DNA of 52,139 bases, from NCBI RefSeq assembly GCF_000003815.2, contig NC_049989.1:19154666-19206804 (forward strand), read 5' to 3'. A program made the position numbers and the translations under genes. This DNA is from Branchiostoma floridae. Taxonomy: Eukaryota; Chordata; Leptocardii; Amphioxiformes; Branchiostomatidae. Below are positions 1 through 10,100 of this stretch, in pieces (positions within the stretch are counted from its first letter, which is position 1; the number at the start of each line of letters is the position of its first letter). Below the pieces are notes generated by a model. That model was not told the DNA's origin, made no database searches, and was given only the letters and a program-made list of their open reading frames with translations.

Positions 1-2950
1 CTATCCGGATGGTACCCGGGGTATATAAACCTTCCTTTAGAACGCAAATCTCCGGCATTGGCGCAACTGTGTCAATTTGGTTTGACACAGCTGTGAGCTG
101 TAGTATGGCACTGTTCTATCCGCATAAACCTCCCTCAATAACGTCAAATCATGACAGGAAAATAACAGTGTAAAACTATATAATGCACACGTAGAAAGTT
201 GCTGCTCCATCCGTATAAATTTCCCTTCAGAACGCAAATCTTAAGCATTGGCGCGACTGTGTCAATTTGTTTTGAGACACCTGTAGTATGGCACTGTTCT
301 ATCCGAATAAATTTCCCTCAATAACGTCAAATCTCAACAGGAAAATAACAGTGTAAAACTATATGATGCACACGTAGAAAGTTGCTGCTCCATCCGTATA
401 AATTTCCCTTCAGAACGCAAATCTTAAGCATTGGCGCGACTGTGTCAATTTGTTTTGAGACACCTGTAGTATGGCACTGTTCTATCCGAATAAATCTCCC
501 TCAATAACGTCAAATCTCGACAGGACAAGAACAGTGTAATACTATATGATACACATGTAGAAAGTCGCTGTTCCATCCGTACAAACCTCTCTTCAGAACG
601 CAAATCTTTGGCATTTGCGCAACTGTGTCAATTTGTTTTGACACACCTGTAGTATGGCACTGTTCTATCCGAATAAAACTCCCTTAATAACGTAAAATCT
701 CGACAGGAAAATAACAGTGTAATACTATATGATACACATGTAGAAAGTCGCTGTTTCATCCGTATAAATTTCCCTTCAGAACGCGAATATTAAGCAGTGG
801 GGCAACTGTGTCAATTTGTTTTGACACACCTGTAGTATGGCACTGTTCTATCGGAATAAATCTCTCTCAATAACGTAAAATCTCAACAGGACAAGAACAG
901 TGTCATTCTATATGATACACATGTAGAAAGTCTCTGTTTCATTCGTACAAACCTCTCTTAAGAACGGAAATCTTCGCCATTGGCGCAACTGTGTCAATTT
1001 GTTTTGACACAGCTGTGAGCTATAGTATGGCACTGTTCTATCCGCATAAACCTCCCTCAATAACGTCAAATCATGACAGGAAAATAACAGTGTAAAACTA
1101 TATGATGCACACGTAGAAAGTTGCTGCTCCATCCGTATAAATTTCCCTTCAGAACGCAAATCTTAAGCATTGGCGCGACTGTGTCAATTTGTTTTGAGAC
1201 ACCTGTAGTATGGCACTGTTCTATCCGAATAAATCTCCCTCAATAACGTCGAATCTCGACAGGACAAGAACAGTGTAATACTATATGATACACATGTCGA
1301 AAGTCTCTGTTTCATCCGTACAAACCTCTCTTCAGAACGCAAATCTTTGGCATTTGCGCAACTGTGTCATTTGTTTTGACACACCTGTAGTATGGCACTG
1401 TTCTATCCGAATAAAACTCCCTTAATAACGTAAAATCTCGACAGGAAAATAACAGTGTAATACTATATGATACACATGTAGAAAGTCGCTGTTCCATCCG
1501 TATAAATTTCCCTTCAGAACTCAAATCTTAAGCATTAGCGCGACTGTGTCAATTTGTTTTGACACACCTGTAGAATGGCACTGTTCTATCGGAATAAACC
1601 TCCCTCAATAACGTCAAATCTCGACAGGAAAATAACAGTGTAATACTATATGATACACATGTAGAAAGTCGCTGTTCCATCCGTATCAACCTCTCTTAAG
1701 ACGGAATCTTCGGCATTGGCGCGACTGTGTCAATTTGTTTTGACACACCTGTAGTATGGCACTGTTCTATCCGAATAAAACTCCCTTAATAACGTCAAAT
1801 CTCAACAGGACAAGAACAGTGTAATACTATTTGATACGCATGTAGAAAGTCGCTGTTTCATCCGTATAAATTTCCCTTCAGAACGCGAATATTAAGCAGT
1901 GGGGCAACTGTGTCAATTTGTTTTGACACACCTGTAGTATGGCACTGTTCTATCGGAATAAATCTCTCTCAATAACGTAAAATCTCAACAGGACAAGGAC
2001 AGTGTCATTCTATATGATACACATGTAGAAAGTCTCTGTTTCATTCGTACAAACCTCTCTTAAGAACGGAAATCTTCGCCATTGGCGCAACTGTGTCAAT
2101 TTGTTTTGACACACCTGTTAGTATGGCACTGTTCTATTTGTACAAACCTTCCTCAAAAACGTAAAATCCCGACAGGACAAGAACAGTGTCATTCTATATG
2201 ATACACATGTGAATAGTCTCTGTTTCATCCGTACAAACAGGTACCGGGTACAGATACAGATACTGGTACAGGTACAGATACAACGGAAATCTTCGGCATT
2301 TGCGCAACTGTGTCAATTTGTTTTGACACACCTGTAGCATGGCACTGTTCTATCCTAATAAAACTCCCTTAATGACGTAACATCTCAACAGGACAAGAAC
2401 AGTGTCATTCTACATGATACACATGTAGAAAGTTTCTGTTTCATCCGTATAAACCTCCATATAGAACGCAAATGTTCGGCATTCGCACAACTCTGTCAAA
2501 TATTTGATACACCTGTATATGTAACTGTTTTATTTGAATAAACCTCCCTCAAAAACGTAAAATCCCGACAGGACAAGAACAGTTTCATTCTATATGATAC
2601 ACATGTAGAAAGTCTCTGTTTGATCCATACAAGCCTCTCTTAAGAACGCAAATCTTCGGCATTGGCACAACTGTGTCAATTTTTTTGACACACCTGTAGT
2701 ATGGCACATTTGTATCTGAATACACTTCCCTTAATAACGTAAAATCTCGACAGGACAAGAACTGTGCTAATCTTTATTGTAGAAAGTCTCTGTTCCATCC
2801 GTATAAACTTGCCTTGATAGCCGGGAAAGCTTCGACATTGGCACAGACTGTCCCTTTTTTTTACACACCTGTAGTATGGCACTGGTCTATCCGTATTCCG
2901 TATAAACCTCCCTCATAACGAAAAGCCTCTACATTGTAGTATGATATGTA
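1..2950. repeat. Satellite array, ~183 bp unit, about 16 copies
   Basis: A diverged tandem array. The phrase gtagtatggcactgttctat recurs about every 183 bp (near 100, 285, 470, 652, 835, 1023, 1208, 1390, 1570, 1755, 1937, 2120, 2335, 2697 and 2873). Each unit also carries tgtgtcaatttgttttgaca and a second block with aacgtaaaatctcgacagga. Copies near 2230-2290 and after 2700 are more degenerate, and one contains a small (ggtacagatac)n insertion at 2240-2281. The left end is cut by the window. Short open frames of 60-90 codons that repeat from unit to unit are by-products of the tandem structure and are not called as genes. Confidence 0.95.
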
Positions 2951-3322
2951 AAAACAACCTCAAGAGTACAGTAATCCATTAAATGTGTTAAAGTGACTGC
3001 CATATCACCGACTTAGGTGATAGTGCAACAACACTACACTATTGGTGTGGTTGACCCGGAAGCAATTGATCCTTGTCCTATAACCCGGTATATCGGAAAA
3101 CCCCATGCAGTGCGTAACTCGTCTCGAATACAATAGCGAAACGCACCGCTAAAACGCTGAAAATTGGTCAACTTTCAGGCGTAATTACATGACTTCTAAC
3201 TGCGGTCTAGCTTTCAAAAATAGTTCCTCGTGATTTATTAACCCCTTCCAAGAACGGGGAACCATTTTTTAGGCTGATATAACGCATCGCAGCTTTACTA
3301 TACCGTTTTTTCCCGGACATAC

Positions 3323-3417
3323 CGTAAGAACTCATCCAGGCTTAGTACAGCGTCCTGTCTCTGAACTATCGTGTTTTTAAGGGAATTCCAGAAGTCGTGA
3401 AGATCAGGAATCGCCAT
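3323..3417 (-). CDS. Possible first coding exon of an unidentified minus-strand gene
   Basis: On the minus strand an ATG at 3417 opens a 31-codon frame (MAIPDLHDFWNSLKNT... ending ...LSLDEFLR) that runs into a good donor, CG^GTATGT, after 3323. The composition looks protein-like and the frame stays open further upstream. No following exon can be shown: the next sequence downstream on this strand is the 183 bp satellite and then the window edge. I do not recognise the peptide. If real, it would be head-to-head with the zinc-finger gene that begins near 4063. It may equally be a chance frame. Confidence 0.25.
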
Positions 3418-3744
3418 TAATCTACAGGTGAAACCTTTGGTTGACGGTTGGTGCTTGTTGAGAGGTTGAAGAGAATAGGATGTGTATGTGGGATATGCTT
3501 TGTAATGTTTGGTTCGGCCTTTGATATGGGGAGGGGGGCTGTCCAGTGAACGTGAACTGACCATTCTCAAACTCGTGACAGCATCAAATGTGGGGACAGT
3601 AACAGCTGCTTATCTGTTGATGTGTGCCTTAAATATGTGGTCAGAAATGATACAGTAGGTCTTGTTTTTTTTTCATTGAAAAAAGGAAAAGAAACCCACC
3701 CACGTAATTCAAGTCACGTCATACTAGCAAATATGTACAAAAGG

Positions 3745-3840
3745 ACACAGGTATATAAAAGTAGCGGTCTCCTTTCTCAGCATTTGAACACCAGTGCTGC
3801 ACTGCTGAGAAAGGAGACCACTACTTTTATGTATTTGTGT
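3745..3840. repeat. Inverted repeat (MITE-like hairpin)
   Basis: Arms of about 36 bp at 3745-3782 and 3803-3840 (core ggtctcctttctcagca and its complement) surround a 20 bp spacer. The central 26 bp differ at one position; mismatches increase outward. It lies in the presumed 5' intron or upstream region of the zinc-finger gene. No clear target-site duplication was found. Confidence 0.7.
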
Positions 3841-4064
3841 CACACTGAGAAACTAGCAGGAATTGGGGTTCTAGATTTCTTAGAGAAGTAAAATCATCAT
3901 CATAACCTTAAATACCCCCAAATAGCCCCACAAAGGGCAACGTAGGGGTAGGGGGTAGTAGAGGTCCCAGGTTAGGGCGGCCAGGCCTCCTGCAAAATAT
4001 CCTTTACACCATCTAATTGATCTTCAAATTCTAACTCTAATATTTTCTTGCTTCTATTGTAGAC

Positions 4065-5597
4065 ATGGAAAACAAGACACACATCAAAGAAGAGCAGACA
4101 GAAGACACAGGATGGCAGCAGCACAAAGAAGAGGATGTGCTATGCCAGGAAATGGACAGTGAGGACATGGCAGCATACAGTGGAACACCTACAATCAGAC
4201 ATCCTGAGAGCGAGACTAACAACAGTGGGAAGCAGACAGCAGACATTGGACAGCAGCAGGCGGTTCTAACTGAGGAAACGTGTGGGGTAAACTGTACCCA
4301 GCCTGAGGAGGGAGTCACATCACATCTACATGTACAAGCCAATGCAGGACAGATGGGGATGAACAATATGGGGGAGCAGACAACATACACGGGATGGCAA
4401 CAGGAGGAGGGAAAGGAAGAAAACCGTACCAGGCCGGACAAAGGACTCTTGTCACAGGAAATTGTACAGAACAGTACAGTGCAGGAGGATGGCCATGTTG
4501 CACTGCATACATACATTTGCTTCAAGTGCAGTTACCAAGCAACAGAGAAAGACCTTTTGATTCAGCATATGACAAAACATACCACCACTGAGAACACCTA
4601 CAAATGTGACCACTGTGACTATTCTGCTGTAGAGAAATCTCTAGTAGACCAACACATCAAGGCAAACCACGTCGGTGAGAAACCCTACATGTGTAGCGTG
4701 TGTGGATATGTGACAGCTATTTGGTCTCACCTATACCAGCACATGATAACACATGCAGGTGACTATTCAGCTGCACAGAAATCTCAAGTAGACCAACAAG
4801 TATTGGTTAAACGCACCTACACGTGTAGCCATGGGGGGTGCGGATACAGAACAACTGTTAAATCCAACCTATCCAGACACATGAAAACGCACACAGGTGA
4901 AAACCCCTACCAATGTGACTGGTGCGACTATTCTGCTGCAAAGAAAGAACATTTAGACGAACACCTCGCGGTAAGACACCCCAGTGGTAGAGAGTACAGG
5001 TGTGAAGACTGTGGACACAGGACAGCGAACAAGCAGCTCCTAGCCGAACATAAAACGTTATGTCAAGGGGAACAGGGGCCTTTTAGATGTGACCAGTGTG
5101 ACTATTGTGCTCCAGGCAGACATCTTCTGGACCAGCATGTCAAGTCAAAACACACCAGTGAGAAACCCTACATGTGTGGGGAGTGCGGGTACAGGACGAT
5201 CGATAAGTCACACCTGTCCAAACATATGATGACTCACACGGGTGAAAGGCCCTTCAAATGCGACCGGTGCGACTATTCTGCCACACAGAAAGGAAGGTTG
5301 GACGAACACATTGTGACAAAACACACTGGTGAGAAGCCCTACACGTGTGGGGAGTGCGAATTCAGGACGGCTTTTAAAGCTGCCTTGTACCGACATAAGA
5401 GAACACACACCGGTGAGAAACCCTACATGTGTGATGAGTGTGGATTCAAGACTGCTAAGAAATGGTACCTATCTGTACATAAGAGGATACATACCGGTGA
5501 TAAACCCTACAAATGTGATCAGTGTAACTACTGCGGTGCAACAAATTCGCATCTAAAGAATCATCTGAAAACACATATGAACAAAAAAATGTTGTGA
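4065..5597 (+). CDS. C2H2 zinc-finger protein, 12 fingers
   Basis: An uninterrupted 510-codon frame. A splice acceptor (ttctattgtag) ends at 4062, two bases before the ATG, so this is the coding exon behind a 5' non-coding exon that I could not place. Residues 1-149 are acidic and finger-free (start MENKTHIKEEQTED; IKEE fits a SUMO-acceptor motif). Twelve Cx2-4C-x12-Hx3-5H/C fingers occupy residues 152-504, many joined by TGEKPY-type linkers. Between fingers 3 and 4 (about 231-247) a thirteenth unit survives as GDYSAAQKSQVDQQ without its cysteines, a decayed finger. Finger 6 ends in Cys rather than His. Repeated CDxCDYSA finger cores are typical of a multi-gene family in lancelets. Known role of the family: sequence-specific DNA binding in the nucleus; the target cannot be read from the sequence. 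No KRAB, SCAN or BTB domain is visible. Confidence 0.93.
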   Translation: MENKTHIKEEQTEDTGWQQHKEEDVLCQEMDSEDMAAYSGTPTIRHPESETNNSGKQTADIGQQQAVLTEETCGVNCTQPEEGVTSHLHVQANAGQMGMNNMGEQTTYTGWQQEEGKEENRTRPDKGLLSQEIVQNSTVQEDGHVALHTYICFKCSYQATEKDLLIQHMTKHTTTENTYKCDHCDYSAVEKSLVDQHIKANHVGEKPYMCSVCGYVTAIWSHLYQHMITHAGDYSAAQKSQVDQQVLVKRTYTCSHGGCGYRTTVKSNLSRHMKTHTGENPYQCDWCDYSAAKKEHLDEHLAVRHPSGREYRCEDCGHRTANKQLLAEHKTLCQGEQGPFRCDQCDYCAPGRHLLDQHVKSKHTSEKPYMCGECGYRTIDKSHLSKHMMTHTGERPFKCDRCDYSATQKGRLDEHIVTKHTGEKPYTCGECEFRTAFKAALYRHKRTHTGEKPYMCDECGFKTAKKWYLSVHKRIHTGDKPYKCDQCNYCGATNSHLKNHLKTHMNKKML

Positions 5598-5607
5598 GGT
5601 AATAGAG

Positions 5608-5952
5608 TCAGGCTTTTAGCCAGGCATGCGTACAGGCGTACAATGTACGGCCTGTTAAAAAAATAACTCAAATTGTACGCCCTTAGACTGGGGAGCACAT
5701 CCTCTGACAAGCATGAAATTCTGATTGACCAGGGATGCTATGTGGCCTGTCTGACAGTAAATTTGCTTCATTCCCACAAATTTACACCTCAAAATGTGGG
5801 AAATTGTGTTTGACTTTGAGAGAGTTATAAATTTCAAAATTTTCTGAGGGAGGATGTCCCCAGACCCCCTGCAATACTCGCACCTGCAGCGCTCTCAAAA
5901 CGGCAAGAAATTTGGACACCCTATGATAAAATCCTAGCTAAAAGCCTGAATT
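5608..5952. mobile_element. MITE with 8 bp target duplication in the 3' UTR of the zinc-finger gene
   Basis: Terminal inverted repeats tcaggcttttagccagg (5608-5624) and its near complement ending at 5949 (cctagctaaaagcctga). The direct repeat taatagag lies at 5600-5607 and again at 5953-5960, the right copy after three extra bases. An 8 bp duplication suggests a hAT-type mobiliser. The left copy of the duplication starts 3 bp after the stop codon ending at 5597, so the element supplies the first ~345 bases of any 3' UTR. An internal block (aaattctgattgaccaggga, near 5715) recurs near 11836, showing a dispersed family. Confidence 0.75.
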
Positions 5953-5960
5953 TAATAGAG

Positions 5961-7196
5961 TACTTGGTCTGCCTGAAGTAGAAATATCAAAATATATGTT
6001 TATCAAACCTTTGTTGCTCAGTGATGGTATCTAACTTAGAAACATTATGTTGTATATAGGAAGGATGCCAGGTTTGCCATGTGCGACCAAACTGCACAGT
6101 TAACCAAGTGAAACTCTGTATCTGTATCTTTATAGCCGGTATAACCGCCCTTCGGCGTAACACACCAGCTTCGCAGTAAGCCGCGTGTTTAATTTGAATC
6201 CAGGCTGTTGTCACTCACTCGAAATGCACAATACTGGAAAAGGCTGTAGTCCTTGGGATGGGTCGATGTTCACTCACTTTTCATTGTGTTTGTCAAAAAG
6301 ATATACAGATTACCAGATTAAAAGAAAAAACATAGTCATGACATTAGATATACATGTCAAAGATATATGATAAACTATAATATGTATTGAACAACTTGAC
6401 AACAAATGGTGGTTTGCTGTTTTGGACTGGACAGTGAATTGATGCTAGATGATTTAAGTGCAAAATGTTTGGATTGAGGTAGTTTAAAACTGTTGCAAAC
6501 TGATGATATACTTTTAACTATTTAAAAATGTGTATGGGTTAAATGAATAGGAGAAATAAAATTGTAAATATAAATTCAATACAGATGATGACAAATAAAG
6601 ACATACAGATCACCATAATATAGTGTTTATCATGCATTTTTCATTGTTTCCAAGGGTCATTGACGATAGTGAATGCTAAAACATTCCATCTTGTTAAAAA
6701 TGTATAGAAAGCATATTACCTCACATTAGACATATGAGAAGCACTGAAACTTAAGCTTTATATAATAATAATATATTTCTTGTGCATCCGACTATTGCTA
6801 AACCCATACAATAACGTATTACATGTTCATCAGTAAGAAGCGAGAAGAAGCCGATCTTATATGCTAGACTATGATACTTTTACCGATACATTGATGTTTT
6901 GTCTTTGTTGTGACCTGTATGCATCTCGGTTATTACTCTACCACATATCATTACGTATCGTTAGTGTTCTTATACTTTAATTGTAATAATCCTCTATATT
7001 GAAATGTCTTACATTAGAGTTACCCATTTAACTGGGTCACAGTTTATAAGTTGGATTGCTTCATAATCAGATAAATGTCCCTTGGATAAAACAAACAACA
7101 AACTTATCGTACCAAAGTGACATAAATATGTTAAATATGTTAGTTTTTTGTTAGTTGTAAAAGTATTTGCTCTTCGTGGAAGCTGTATACAGTGCC
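5961..7196. other. Intergenic, AT-rich; dispersed repeat near 6130
   Basis: Separates the convergent zinc-finger (+) and sphingomyelinase (-) genes. A fragment gccggtataaccgcc...aacacacc at 6134-6172 recurs near 23909 and, weakly, near 22425, so it is a dispersed repeat. A possible polyadenylation signal aataaa for the plus-strand gene lies at 6555-6560. The rest is AT-rich and shows no gene. Confidence 0.4.
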
Positions 7197-10100
7197 TCAA
7201 TCGCATTTCTTCCCGGACCCGTTCAGGAGTATCTCAATCCCAGCCTTGGTTGCCAGGAGACCCCTCTCCTCTGTATTCACCACGACCACGCCCATCCAGA
7301 AGCTCCAGCTAATGAGGATCCCGAGCAGGAGGTGCAGCAGTGACGTCAAGAGGTGATGGAGCTGGAACCAGCTGGTGGAGAACATCAGGAGCAGGGAGAG
7401 GAGGAGGACTGCCACGTAGAACAGCCGGCTGGATGCTGAGGAGGCGAGCTTCTCCTCCAGAATCTGGACCGCCTGGCGGAGGGACGCGTCGCGCTCGGAC
7501 AGGTCAGGAGGGTTTACCGGAGCTGAAGGACAAAGATTAAGGGCATCTAGCATACTGGATGCTTACAAACTTATGTTATTTGCCGCCATGCTGTACGTCA
7601 TTGCATATGTACATGGTCTCCTTCGGTCAATATTGACCATGGTAAAAAAAGCATTGTCGGTTATGGCTAAACAGTCCTTTGATAGAAGCATTGCATAGAG
7701 TTTGGAAAAACTGTAAACACACTTTGACAATGTATACTACACAGTGTTTCATGATATTCTATTGCATTTCTATCTATGTATCATTCAAGCTGGCAAAAAA
7801 TCAAGTGGCTTTTTAAATGGTACTGGATGCTTGCATGAAGGGCTAAAATTACTCAGTCGACCAGTGAGATACAGTCAGGTAAAAAAAAGACAAGTATAAG
7901 TGAAGAACAGATGTTGAAATAATGTTCCATCAAGAAAACTTTATACATAAATGTTCATTCATGACTTAGTTCTAAATTCTTGTCGACTGTATTTCAATTT
8001 CCATAATCTAACACTTTACCATCACTTGGCCCTGACACCGTCTCCAGTTCAAAGTGCGCCAGCACAGCTTCATGGTCAGAGTAGTTGAAGGGTTTTCCAG
8101 GAACCTTGTGCATGGTGGTTTCACAGTGGACGCACTTCACCTTGCACTCGGTAGACCCCTGAATGGCCCCAGAACAAAATTTGTTGTTTGAATAGTTTCG
8201 ATGAGTTGGGTTTCCTTGTTATTATGTCTATGTCAGATCCTTTCAATACCCACCTTATAGAGGATGTAGTCGATTCTCTGCTGGTTTCCAGTCGCGAAGT
8301 TGTTTTCAGGATGATTGCCGGTAACGCCGCTGTCATCTGCATTCTGGGGTGGGGTGAGGATCACAGATAGAATTTAACATGGTGTAGTTGTATGAAGCCG
8401 GAAGATATAAAAAAAATTAAAAATGTCACAAGACGTTTTGCCCATTCTGCCTAAATGAGATCGAAGATGAACGTCACTTTGTTATAGATTGATCACGATA
8501 TACGCACAGAGCGTCTTCCCGCTTACTCTAAAGAATTTGGTACTTTCCATTCGGTAGATAAATTCAACAACTGGGAGGCGATAACCCTTACCCTCCACAA
8601 ATAGGATAATACTAATATATATACTATATGAATATATCGCTGCACTCGGCCGTCTTTTCCGTGGTCATAGGAACAGGCCATGAATAATGGCATCGACCGG
8701 CAGTTTCGCCGTTGGGTATCCCTGCGTAGGAGGATGGTCACTTGTAGTGTACTAACCTTGTGTTCAGCCGTCAGCCAGGCGTCCTCCATCCCCGTGTCCG
8801 ACTGGATGATTTTCAGCCCCAGCTCCCCGGGCCGGAAGTTCAAGTCTCCCGTGAGAATGTTCAGGTCTGCAGTCCCGCCGGTGGAGCTGGATAGAAAGAG
8901 TTCAGATGGACTGTAATACTGAATCACAAAGTTCTTGATACACAACCATGAATTTTATTACAAGCCAACGTTTCGATGACCTTCGCGTCCGTACACATGT
9001 CATCTTCGTCAGGGCTATACTGACTTGTTTACAGTGCAGAGAGAGTACGGACTGTAATACTATTTCCAAGTTCGCACCATAAGACCTAACTAAGTACAAG
9101 TAAAACTTCCTAAGAGAATGAAAAAGATGCACCTATATCATGGAACAAGAGTCTACTTGGGCGTGATCACTAAGCAATCATTGAGTGACCATGCAGTGTA
9201 AGTGAATTCAAATGATACAGAGTGTTTGTTGTAACTTCTGAGTATTTCATTATATTTCCGATTATACATTTATATTAAGCAGCGCATTAAAATGATAATA
9301 AGTCACAGGTCTTACAAGCTTATGTTCGATCACTTATACCCTTAAAGAATTAGTGTGATTTTGATTTGTATTGTGTGCTCTGTTATGCATACATATATTA
9401 TATTGAGTAGCCTTTCAGCATTACCGCACTTTCAAATTATTAATTGAAGGATTACAGAGGTCTAATCTAAGTCGCAGCGAGGTCGCAGTCTAGTTCAATG
9501 GTGCCTTTAACGGCATCCAACCTACTCTCCAAGCAGAGGTTATGCTCGTGCTGTTTTTTAAACGTTTTTTTTAGTCGTTTTTTTCGGGCTTTCTATTTTT
9601 CTTATACCTTGCTGTGTCAAAACCTGCTGGCGTACTTCAAGAAAAATGACAAAATAGAAAGCCTGATAAAATCGACTAAAAAAAACGTTAAAAAATAGCC
9701 GGAGCCTAACCTCTGCTTGGAGAACAGTCGCAGTCTAGTTCAGTGGTGCCTTTTACGGCCTCCAACCAGCTGTGTTCCAAACAGGGGTCTTACCGAATGA
9801 ACTGACTGATTTCGAAAGCCTGGGAAACCCTGTGCGCCTTGTACGGACTCAGCTCGGGCGGTGACTTGTGTGCAGCGTGGGTCTGGAGTTCAAATAAAGT
9901 ATCACATCGGTAGAAATAAATAGATTCATCATCATCATCGCGGGCAGCTTGCCCGGACCAAGTCCACCCGCTCCTTCCAGGCAATAATTTCATAAATGAA
10001 ATAAACATGCTATTCTTGAGTCTAATTTTCAAACCGGCACCCGGTTGGGTAGTTTGCAAAGTAGGATTCAATTAAAAGACACACAAAACGTTGAAAACCA

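Noticed and set aside
37-2882. Repeated 60-80 codon minus-strand frames starting MRSEGKFIRMEQ
   Set aside because: They repeat with the 183 bp satellite and have no independent support.
4037-4525. 162-codon antisense frame over the start of the zinc-finger gene
   Set aside because: Shadow of the zinc-finger coding frame; Cys/Ser-rich composition is explained by the opposite strand.
7340-7540. Arg/Gly-rich plus-strand frame
   Set aside because: Antisense shadow of sphingomyelinase exon 9, whose two membrane spans and splice phase are clear.
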